Shown: one piece after another, positions 1 to 5,088 of the stretch
Layout of the letters: every line of letters begins with the position of its first letter
Position numbering within the stretch: position 1 is the first letter of the stretch
Source of the DNA: Paracoccaceae bacterium
GTDB lineage: Bacteria > Pseudomonadota > Alphaproteobacteria > Rhodobacterales > Rhodobacteraceae
Direction of reading: 5' to 3'
Assembly (NCBI GenBank): GCA_007128865.1
Contig: SKWP01000200.1
Span: forward strand, 1-5,248
Length of the DNA stretch: 5,248 nucleotides
Notes under the pieces: model-generated
Told to the model about the DNA's origin: nothing
Database searches by the model: none
What the model saw: only the letters and a program-made list of their open reading frames with translations
Position numbers and translations under genes: made by a program

Positions 1-56
1 AAAATCAAGCCGCAGCTGTTCAGGAAGCAGCCATACTACCTTCCGGGATGTGACAG
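1..56 (-). terminator. Possible weak terminator downstream of the HNH-like gene
   Basis: Downstream of the minus-strand stop codon there are two nested inverted repeats: outer arms AGCTGT (14-19) and ACAGCT (53-58, overlapping the stop), inner arms GGAAG (23-27) and CTTCC (40-44). The minus-strand transcript then reaches TTTT at the window edge (AAAA at 1-4). The stems are short and the T-run is some bases away from them, so termination is only a possibility. No other feature is seen in these bases. Confidence 0.2.
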
Positions 57-1208
57 CTAGACACCAAAATGCTGAGGGTAGTCATCGCGGGCCGCATCGC
101 GCCGGCGAACAATGTCTATCAGCGTGCCGAATTCACTATCGGATTGCGTACCCTTCCAGCGATTGGCGAACCAGCAGGTCAACTGGATGTTGTCCGGCGA
201 GTAGTGACCTGCACTGTCCTTCCTGTCGATGGACACCACCATTTCCGTGACTGGGCGCCCTTTCCGCGGCAACAGCATCGGAAGTTCCGTCAGCGCGCAT
301 TGCCCGTCCTGCTCTTTCCACGCCTTGCACAGAAAGTCATAGAACGCTTCCGTCGAAGAAAACCCGAAGAGTTCCTTGTTCTTCACCACCCGCTCAACCG
401 ATTGACCGTTGGCATTGCCGACGCGGTTAATCACACCTTGAGCGAGGTCAATCATGGCCGCCTTTAGGTCTCCCGGCCGCTTCAAGCCCTGCTGCCGCAT
501 CTGTTCGATCTTTAACGGCAAGCGCACCAAAAGCCAGAGATAGGAATGCGCGTCGATCAGGCGGATGTCCTTGATCCCTAGCCAGTTGGTCAACGCTGCC
601 TGGACAGAGCGCACCGCCGCGATGAATTCCTGGTAGTTCGACCACGAGCACCGCCCGGTGGTCCGAACGTCAATTCCGAGTTGGTCGAAAGCCTTGTCGA
701 AGGTGGTGGTGCCAATCGGCAAGAACCGGCTGTCGTCGAAGACGTAGAACAGGTAAGCGATCAGGCTGTAGCGACGACCGATCAGATCGACGAGATCGTC
801 CAGGATGTCGGCGGGCTCTTGCTGCTCCCGGAAAAGGTCGAATACATGTCGCTCGAAGCGCTGGCGTGCGGGGCCGCTCCCAAGTTCGGCGCGGAGCCGA
901 CCCGTTTCGCTGGGCTGATTGTGTCGAGGTTCCCATGGAACGAGAATATTTCGGACGTCCTTACTTTCCTTGATCTCGATCGCGCGGATCACTGCCTCAA
1001 GGATTCTTCCGCTCCCGATGTCGTCGGTGATCCATCTGTCCGCCTCGAGGCGTTCGAGCGCGATACCACGGATTAATGGCTTGTAGCTCTCCCACCTCGC
1101 TGGAACGCCTGTGTTGAAGGACTCGAAATGACTGCCGTCGCAGGCACGGAGGTCCTCGTTGAACTGTTTGAAGACTTCGATGAACCGCCCCTTTTGCATC
1201 GTTTCCAT
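57..1208 (-). CDS. HNH endonuclease-like protein, possible defence or mobile cargo gene
   Basis: Predicted 383-residue protein. The C-terminal part (about 285-375) looks like an HNH-type nuclease fold: C304 in a QCALTELP segment, then S326-I-D328-R329-K-D-S, G-H-Y-S-P-D339-N340, C345 and N349-R-W-K352. This follows the pattern of HNH proteins with an SIDR..GY.PDN..L.C..N..K core. The middle (about 150-230) holds another conserved-looking block, FLPIGTTTFDKAFDQLGID followed by CSWSNYQEF and IDAHSYLWLL, which I recall from uncharacterised nuclease-like proteins but cannot name. No membrane segment or signal peptide is evident. The reading frame is open to an ATG at 1319, but I chose the ATG at 1208: AAGGAG lies 11 bases upstream (1220-1225) and a good promoter (1245-1273) would start transcription downstream of 1319. 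An in-frame TTG at 1214, five bases from AAGGAG, is the alternative start. GC is lower than in the xsc region, suggesting acquisition. Nuclease activity and any defence role are inference. Confidence 0.75.
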   Translation of the reverse strand: METMQKGRFIEVFKQFNEDLRACDGSHFESFNTGVPARWESYKPLIRGIALERLEADRWITDDIGSGRILEAVIRAIEIKESKDVRNILVPWEPRHNQPSETGRLRAELGSGPARQRFERHVFDLFREQQEPADILDDLVDLIGRRYSLIAYLFYVFDDSRFLPIGTTTFDKAFDQLGIDVRTTGRCSWSNYQEFIAAVRSVQAALTNWLGIKDIRLIDAHSYLWLLVRLPLKIEQMRQQGLKRPGDLKAAMIDLAQGVINRVGNANGQSVERVVKNKELFGFSSTEAFYDFLCKAWKEQDGQCALTELPMLLPRKGRPVTEMVVSIDRKDSAGHYSPDNIQLTCWFANRWKGTQSDSEFGTLIDIVRRRDAARDDYPQHFGV

Positions 1209-1219
1209 GCCCAACGCTG

Positions 1220-1225
1220 CTCCTT
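1220..1225 (-). promoter_or_regulatory. Shine-Dalgarno of the HNH-like gene, deciding its start
   Basis: The minus strand reads AAGGAG here. It sits 11 bases before the ATG at 1208 and 5 bases before an in-frame TTG at 1214. This favours a start near 1208-1214 over the upstream in-frame ATG at 1319. Confidence 0.6.
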
Positions 1226-1244
1226 TTCCGGAAGATTGATCGAA

Positions 1245-1273
1245 ATCATAACATTCAAACCCTTGCCTTCCAA
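1245..1273 (-). promoter_or_regulatory. Sigma70-like promoter of the HNH-like gene
   Basis: On the minus strand, TTGGAA (1268-1273; four of six match TTGACA) and TATGAT (1245-1250; five of six match TATAAT) are separated by exactly 17 bases. The predicted transcription start is near 1238, giving a leader of about 30 bases before the ATG at 1208, with AAGGAG inside it. The element is AT-rich, unlike the flanking host-like DNA, and implies that the gene carries its own promoter. Confidence 0.5.
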
Positions 1274-1308
1274 AGCCGTCATTCCTTCTCTTCTTTACGA
1301 AGGCACGG

Positions 1309-1330
1309 CAGGTCAGCAAACCTGATTTGC
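1309..1330. repeat. Overlapping small inverted repeats at the composition boundary
   Basis: Two overlapping palindromic arrangements are visible: CAGGT (1309-1313) with ACCTG (1320-1324), and GCAAA (1316-1320) with TTTGC (1326-1330). They lie exactly where GC content jumps, about 35 bases upstream of the promoter of the HNH-like gene. They could be an operator, an insertion-junction sequence, or chance. The arms are only 5 bp, so support is modest. Confidence 0.25.
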
Positions 1331-1435
1331 GGCGCGCTGCCGGCCCTGCCTGCCCCGATCGCCCGCGTCTCGACGGCCCCGGCGCCGCAGACCGGCACCG
1401 GACTGGACCTATCGTTGCTGCCTGACTGGCCCTAA
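1331..1435 (+). pseudogene. Possible 3' remnant of a disrupted host gene (function unknown)
   Basis: This stretch stays open in one frame and ends at TAA (1433-1435), encoding about 34 residues ending in GLDLSLLPDWP. Almost every codon ends in G or C, as in the flanking host genes, and GC is about 78% at its start against about 52% in the 60 bases before. There is no plausible start codon and Shine-Dalgarno of its own in this part. The simplest reading is the tail of a plus-strand gene upstream of xsc whose front was removed or displaced when the HNH-like region arrived. I do not recognise the family. The stretch is short, and in GC-rich DNA open frames arise easily, so it may be non-coding. 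Confidence 0.3.
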
Positions 1436-1475
1436 GCCCCGCCGCCCCTGTCGGGCTATCTGCACGGCGAAGCCG

Positions 1476-1497
1476 CTGCCGAAGGGCCGGGCGGCAG
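1476..1497 (+). terminator. Stem-loop upstream of xsc, possible terminator or leader structure
   Basis: CTGCCG (1476-1481) and CGGCAG (1492-1497) form a perfect 6-bp G+C-rich stem with a 10-base loop. A short T-containing tract, GTTATTTAG, follows at 1502-1510. It lies between the TAA at 1435 and the xsc Shine-Dalgarno. It could end transcription of the truncated upstream gene or shape the xsc leader. The T-run is weak, so a terminator role is tentative. Confidence 0.3.
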
Positions 1498-1508
1498 GAC
1501 CGTTATTT

Positions 1509-1514
1509 AGGGGA
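1509..1514 (+). promoter_or_regulatory. Shine-Dalgarno of xsc
   Basis: AGGGGA lies 8 bases before the ATG at 1523. This fixes the start at MRMTTEEAF rather than at the second in-frame ATG two codons later, and agrees with the usual Xsc N-terminus. Confidence 0.6.
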
Positions 1515-1522
1515 TAGCCACC

Positions 1523-3301
1523 ATGCGGATGACCACCGAGGAAGCTTTCGTCAAGGTGCTCCAGCGCCACGGGATCGAACATGCCTTTGGCATCATCGGG
1601 TCGGCGATGATGCCGATATCGGACCTGTTCGACAAGGCCGGCATCACCTTCTGGGACGGTGCGCACGAGGGATCGGCGGGCATGATGGCCGATGGCTACA
1701 CCCGCGCCACCGGCAAGATGAGCATGATGATCGCCCAGAACGGGCCGGGCATCACCAATTTCGTCACCGCGGTGAAAACCGCCTACTGGAACCACACGCC
1801 GCTTCTGCTGGTCACCCCGCAGGCCGCCAACAAGACGCTGGGGCAGGGCGGGTTTCAGGAAATCCCGCAGATGGCCCTGTTTGCCGACATGGTTGCCTAT
1901 CAGGAAGAGGTGCGCGACCCCTCGCGCATCGCCGAGGTGCTGAACCGGGTGATCAACAACGCCCGCCGCATGTCGGCGCCGGCCCAGATCAACATACCGC
2001 GCGACTACTGGACCCAGGTGATCGACATCGACCTGCCCGAACCGGTGGAATTCGAACGCCCGGCGGGCGGCGCGGCGGCCATTTCCGAGGCTGCGAAGCT
2101 TCTGTCCGAGGCGCGCTTTCCGGTGATCCTGAACGGCGCCGGGGTGGTTCTGGGCGGTGCCATCGATGCCTCGCGCCGGCTGGCCGAACGGCTGGATGCT
2201 CCGGTCTGCGTCGGCTACCAGCACAATGATGCCTTCCCCGGCGGGCATCCGCTGTTTGCCGGGCCGCTGGGCTACAACGGCTCCAAGGCCGGCATGGAGC
2301 TGATTGCGCAGGCCGATGTGGTGCTGTGCCTCGGCACCCGGCTCAACCCGTTCTCGACCCTGCCGGGCTACGGGATGGACTACTGGCCGAAGGATGCCAG
2401 GATCATTCAGGTCGATATCAACCCCGACCGCATCGGGCTGACCAAGAAGGTCAGCGTCGGCATCATCGGCGACGCGCGGCAGGTGGCCGAAAGCATCCTC
2501 GCGCAGCTTGCCCCCACCGCCGGCGATGCCGGCCGCGACGAACGCCGCGCCGAGATCGCACAGCGCAAATCGGCCTGGGCGCAGCAGCTTTCGTCCATGG
2601 ACCACGAGGAAGACGATCCCGGCACCACCTGGAACGAACGCGCCCGCGCGGCCAAGCCCGACTGGATGAGCCCGCGCATGGCCTGGCGCGCGATTCAGGC
2701 GGCGCTGCCGAAAGAGGCGATCATTTCCTCCGACATCGGCAACAACTGCGCCATCGGCAATGCCTATCCCAGCTTCGAGGCGGGGCGGAAATACCTTGCT
2801 CCGGGTCTGTTCGGCCCCTGCGGCTATGGCCTGCCGGCCATCGTCGGTGCCAAGATCGGCTGCCCCGACGTGCCGGTGGTGGGCTTTGCCGGCGACGGCG
2901 CCTTTGGCATCGCGGTGACCGAACTGACGGCAATCGGCCGCCCCGAATGGCCGGCGATCACCATGATCGTGTTCCGCAACTATCAGTGGGGCGCGGAAAA
3001 GCGCAACTCGACCCTGTGGTTCGACGACAACTTTGTTGGCACCGAGCTTGACGAACAGGTCAGCTATGCCGGCATCGCCAGGGCCTGCGGGCTTCAGGGC
3101 GTGGTGGCGCGCACCATGGACGAGCTGACGACGGCGCTGAACAAGGCTGTCGAGGACCAGATGAAGCATGGCAAGACCACGCTGATCGAGGCGATGATCA
3201 ACCAGGAACTGGGCGAACCCTTCCGCCGCGACGCGATGAAGAAACCGGTGCCGGTCGCCGGCATCGACAGCGCCGACATGCGCCCGCAATCAGCGGCATG
3301 A
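1523..3301 (+). CDS. xsc: Sulfoacetaldehyde acetyltransferase (Xsc), thiamine diphosphate-dependent
   Basis: A 592-residue cytoplasmic enzyme, full length for Xsc. It converts sulfoacetaldehyde plus phosphate into acetyl phosphate and sulfite, the desulfonation step of taurine and related C2-sulfonate degradation. It has the three-domain layout of ThDP enzymes. The N-terminal pyrimidine-binding domain (about 1-165) carries E49 in GAHEGSAGMMADGYTRA, the glutamate expected to activate the cofactor. The central domain spans about 185-330, and the C-terminal pyrophosphate-binding domain about 395-565. The ThDP/Mg motif is G457-D458-G459, ending with N486 in FRNYQWGAEKRNSTLW. The N-terminal MTTEEAFVKVLQRHGIEHAFGIIGSAMMPISDLF and the LGQGGFQEIPQM segment separate it from acetolactate synthase. 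A clear Shine-Dalgarno sits 8 bases upstream. The tauE-like gene follows 6 bases after its stop, so co-transcription is likely. No inducer-binding site or strong promoter is obvious upstream. Identification rests on recognised family sequence; substrate supply genes are outside the window. Confidence 0.96.
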   Translation: MRMTTEEAFVKVLQRHGIEHAFGIIGSAMMPISDLFDKAGITFWDGAHEGSAGMMADGYTRATGKMSMMIAQNGPGITNFVTAVKTAYWNHTPLLLVTPQAANKTLGQGGFQEIPQMALFADMVAYQEEVRDPSRIAEVLNRVINNARRMSAPAQINIPRDYWTQVIDIDLPEPVEFERPAGGAAAISEAAKLLSEARFPVILNGAGVVLGGAIDASRRLAERLDAPVCVGYQHNDAFPGGHPLFAGPLGYNGSKAGMELIAQADVVLCLGTRLNPFSTLPGYGMDYWPKDARIIQVDINPDRIGLTKKVSVGIIGDARQVAESILAQLAPTAGDAGRDERRAEIAQRKSAWAQQLSSMDHEEDDPGTTWNERARAAKPDWMSPRMAWRAIQAALPKEAIISSDIGNNCAIGNAYPSFEAGRKYLAPGLFGPCGYGLPAIVGAKIGCPDVPVVGFAGDGAFGIAVTELTAIGRPEWPAITMIVFRNYQWGAEKRNSTLWFDDNFVGTELDEQVSYAGIARACGLQGVVARTMDELTTALNKAVEDQMKHGKTTLIEAMINQELGEPFRRDAMKKPVPVAGIDSADMRPQSAA

Positions 3302-3307
3302 CGTCAG

Positions 3308-4081
3308 GTGCCGCCGCTGTCCCTGCCGATGGAGTTGGCGCTCTGGCAGGGCGTGGTGTTCGCCTTGTGCGTTGTCGGCGCGGCATGGGTCCGGGGTTAT
3401 TCGGGCTTTGGTTTTTCGGCGCTGGTGATCACCTCGGCGGGGCTGGTGGTGGATCCGGTCCCGCTGGTGGCGGCGCTGGTGATGTGCGAGGTCGCGCTGA
3501 CGCTGGGTCAGGCGCGAGGGTTGCGCGGCAATGTCGACTGGCGGCGGGTCTGGACGATGCTGGCCGGCGCCCTGCTGGTGATGCCGTTCAGCTTTGCGCT
3601 GATCGCCGGCATGGGCGAAAACACCGCCCGCATTGCGATTTCGGTGCTGGTACTTTTGTTGTGCGCGGCGATGTTCGCGGGCTGGCGGTTCCGCTCCGAG
3701 ATCGGGGTCGGCGGCAATGTGGCGGCGGGCATGGCATCGGGGCTGGCCAATGGCGCGGCAATGTCGGGCCTGCCGGTGGTGGTGTTTCTGGCCAGCCAGC
3801 CGATTGCGGTGGCGGTGCTGCGCGCGACTCTGATCGTCTATATCGCGGTGGTCGGCACGGCGGCAGTTCCGTTTCTTTGGCAGACCGGGCTGCTGCGGCT
3901 GGAAAGCTTCGTGCTGCTCGGCGCCATGGTGCCGCCGATGGCGCTGGGGCTGTGGCTGGGGGGGCGGCGGTTTCATGCCGCGAGCCCGCAGGACTTCCGC
4001 CGCTTTACCCTGATCGTGCTGTGCGTTCTGGCCGGGGGCGGGCTGCTGCGCAGCCTCGCCGCGGCGGTGACCGGCGGATGA
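3308..4081 (+). CDS. tauE: TauE/SafE (TSUP) family membrane protein, probable sulfite exporter
   Basis: About 257 residues from a GTG start, normal for the TSUP (TauE/SafE) family of inner-membrane anion transporters. Hydrophobic stretches near 9-28, 35-62, 80-100, 106-126, 137-162, 166-190, 198-218 and 232-253 suggest about eight membrane segments. The RGYSGFGFSAL segment (29-39) is typical of the family's first conserved repeat. Its place six bases behind xsc implies it removes the sulfite that Xsc releases; this is inference from context plus the known association of TauE with Xsc. The start is uncertain. The frame opens only after an in-frame stop at 3299-3301 and offers GTG 3308 or ATG 3329 (MELALWQG), neither with a well-spaced Shine-Dalgarno, so translation may depend on coupling to xsc. 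An ATG overlapping the xsc stop (3298) is in a different frame and gives an Arg/Gly/Ala-rich product, not this one. Confidence 0.88.
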   Translation: MPPLSLPMELALWQGVVFALCVVGAAWVRGYSGFGFSALVITSAGLVVDPVPLVAALVMCEVALTLGQARGLRGNVDWRRVWTMLAGALLVMPFSFALIAGMGENTARIAISVLVLLLCAAMFAGWRFRSEIGVGGNVAAGMASGLANGAAMSGLPVVVFLASQPIAVAVLRATLIVYIAVVGTAAVPFLWQTGLLRLESFVLLGAMVPPMALGLWLGGRRFHAASPQDFRRFTLIVLCVLAGGGLLRSLAAAVTGG

Positions 4082-4109
4082 GCCCGGCTGCCGGTCAGCT
4101 TCCGGTCAC
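4067..4109. terminator. Inverted repeat across convergent tauE/pta 3' ends, candidate bidirectional terminator
   Basis: GTGACCGG (4067-4074) and CCGGTCAC (4102-4109) form a perfect 8-bp inverted repeat flanking both stop codons (4079-4081 plus strand, 4095-4097 minus strand). A shorter alternative pairs GACCGG (4069-4074) with CCGGTC (4091-4096). The arms are coding on both sides. There is no T-run in either direction, so intrinsic termination is not certain, but transcripts from both genes would contain the hairpin. Confidence 0.35.
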
Positions 4110-4982
4110 GGCCAGTACGCTGGCCGCGACGATGTCATCGACGCTTGCGCCGCGCGACAGGTCGCAGACCGGCCGCGCAAAGCCTTGCAGAAACGGCCCC
4201 AGCGCCTGTGCGCCGGCCAGTTCCCGAACCAGCTTGTAGGCAATGTTACCGGCATCCAGCGACGGAAAGATCAGCACATTGGCATCGCCGCCGCCCGCGA
4301 GCCCCTTGGTCGCGGCCGTGGCGGGGTTCAGTGCTGCATCGGCCTGCACCGGGCCGAGCACGTCGATGCCGTCGGCCTGCAGCGCCTCGGTCGCGGCGCG
4401 CACCCGGTCCACGCTTTCGCCACTGCCCGAGGTGAGGGTCGAAAACGACAGCATCGCCAGCCTTGCGCGGCCCAGCAGCCGGTTGGCCGATGCGGCCGAG
4501 GCGCGGGCGATATCGGCCAGTTCTGCCGCGTCCGGTGCCACGTTCACCGCGCAGTCGGCAAACAGCAATTCGCGCCCGTCGGGCATCAGCATCAGAAAGA
4601 AGCTCGAAGGGATGGCAACGCCCGGCGCCATGCCGACCGCAAGCGCCGCCGCCTCGATCACCCGCCGTGTCGGGGCAACCGCACCGGCGACCATCGCCTC
4701 GGCCTCGCCGGCCGCGACCATGGCGGCGGCACGGATCAGCGGTTTTTCCAGCATCCGCAGCGCCAGCGCCGGCTTGAGCCCGGGGCGGTTGGCCAGCACA
4801 TGCGGCAGGTATCGTTCGGCCGGGCCGGCATCGTCGGGTGTCAGAACCCTCGCCAGGCCTTCGTCTGCCAGTATCGCCGCTGCCCTTGCGACACGCGAAT
4901 CATCCGTCTCGGGCAAGACGACCCTCGCGCCCTTTTCCCGAGCCGCGGCCATTGCCCTTTGCATCAGACCATCCGTTCGCAT
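4095..4982 (-). CDS. pta: Phosphate acetyltransferase (Pta), acetyl phosphate to acetyl-CoA
   Basis: A 295-residue soluble protein consisting only of the PTA_PTB catalytic domain. It transfers the acetyl group of acetyl phosphate to CoA, the step needed to use the Xsc product. Family landmarks in order: VVLPE (21-25), FADCAVNVAPDAAELADIA (141-159), SFSTLTSGSG (179-188), GPVQADAALNP (210-220), NVLIFPSLDAGNIAYKLVREL (235-255) and the signature GPFLQGFARPVCDLSRGASVDDIV (262-285). It is somewhat shorter than the 320-330 residues usual for single-domain Pta; the gap appears to be in the linker after about residue 45, not in the catalytic motifs. It lacks the long N-terminal regulatory region of enterobacterial Pta. 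The ATG at 4982 has AGGA about 10 bases upstream; M7 is a possible later start. It runs opposite to xsc-tauE, so it needs its own promoter in 4983-5084, and shares that gap divergently with the citrate synthase gene. Confidence 0.93.
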   Translation of the reverse strand: MRTDGLMQRAMAAAREKGARVVLPETDDSRVARAAAILADEGLARVLTPDDAGPAERYLPHVLANRPGLKPALALRMLEKPLIRAAAMVAAGEAEAMVAGAVAPTRRVIEAAALAVGMAPGVAIPSSFFLMLMPDGRELLFADCAVNVAPDAAELADIARASAASANRLLGRARLAMLSFSTLTSGSGESVDRVRAATEALQADGIDVLGPVQADAALNPATAATKGLAGGGDANVLIFPSLDAGNIAYKLVRELAGAQALGPFLQGFARPVCDLSRGASVDDIVAASVLAVTGS

Positions 4983-5084
4983 ATCGATGCCATCCTGTCG
5001 TGTTCATCTCTTACCCAACGGCCGCGGGGTCATGACTGACATCCGGGCCGCGCCCATCCTGGAACGCTTGCGGAGACTGCCCAA
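4983..5084. promoter_or_regulatory. Divergent intergenic region between pta and the citrate synthase gene
   Basis: These 102 bases must hold the promoters of both genes if each is transcribed from here. I see no convincing -35/-10 pair in either direction and no long palindrome; only short self-complementary hexamers are visible (ATCGAT at 4983-4988 and CCGCGG at 5022-5027). The region is stated as regulatory from gene orientation, not from motif evidence. Confidence 0.35.
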
Positions 5085-5088
5085 ATGA
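5032..5088 (+). CDS. Possible 18-residue leader peptide ORF before the citrate synthase gene
   Basis: ATG at 5032 opens an 18-codon frame, MTDIRAAPILERLRRLPK, whose TGA overlaps the next gene's start as ATGA (5085-5088), an arrangement typical of translational coupling. A GGGG tract (5026-5029) is too close to the ATG to be a good Shine-Dalgarno. The first ten bases, ATGACTGACA, recur exactly at the start of the downstream gene (5085-5094). The ORF could equally be chance, since the frame continues an open shadow of pta. Confidence 0.2.
   Translation: MTDIRAAPILERLRRLPK

Noticed and set aside
681..1076. 131-codon plus-strand frame opposite the HNH-like gene
   Set aside because: It overlaps the conserved middle region of the minus-strand protein and has no ribosome site or recognisable motif.
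1209..1319. N-terminal extension of the HNH-like protein to the ATG at 1319
   Set aside because: The strong -10/-35 pair and AAGGAG lie inside this extension, which fits an untranslated leader and promoter better than coding sequence.
1409..3289. 626-codon minus-strand open frame opposite xsc, longer than xsc itself
   Set aside because: It mirrors a confidently identified ThDP enzyme gene, its translation is His/Arg/Gly/Ala-rich without recognisable domains, and long antisense frames are expected in G/C-ending codon DNA.
3290..3976. 228-codon minus-strand frame rich in Gln, His, Arg and Pro
   Set aside because: Low-complexity translation opposite the exporter gene; no domain or ribosome site.
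3298..4239. 313-codon plus-strand frame starting at the ATGA of the xsc stop
   Set aside because: Its product is Gly/Ala/Arg-rich and runs past the exporter stop into antisense pta. The overlapping frame from 3308 encodes a clear TSUP membrane protein.
4185..5088. Two long plus-strand frames opposite pta
   Set aside because: Shadows of pta with biased composition. Only the last 18 codons (5032-5088) are kept as a low-confidence leader candidate because of their overlap with the next start.
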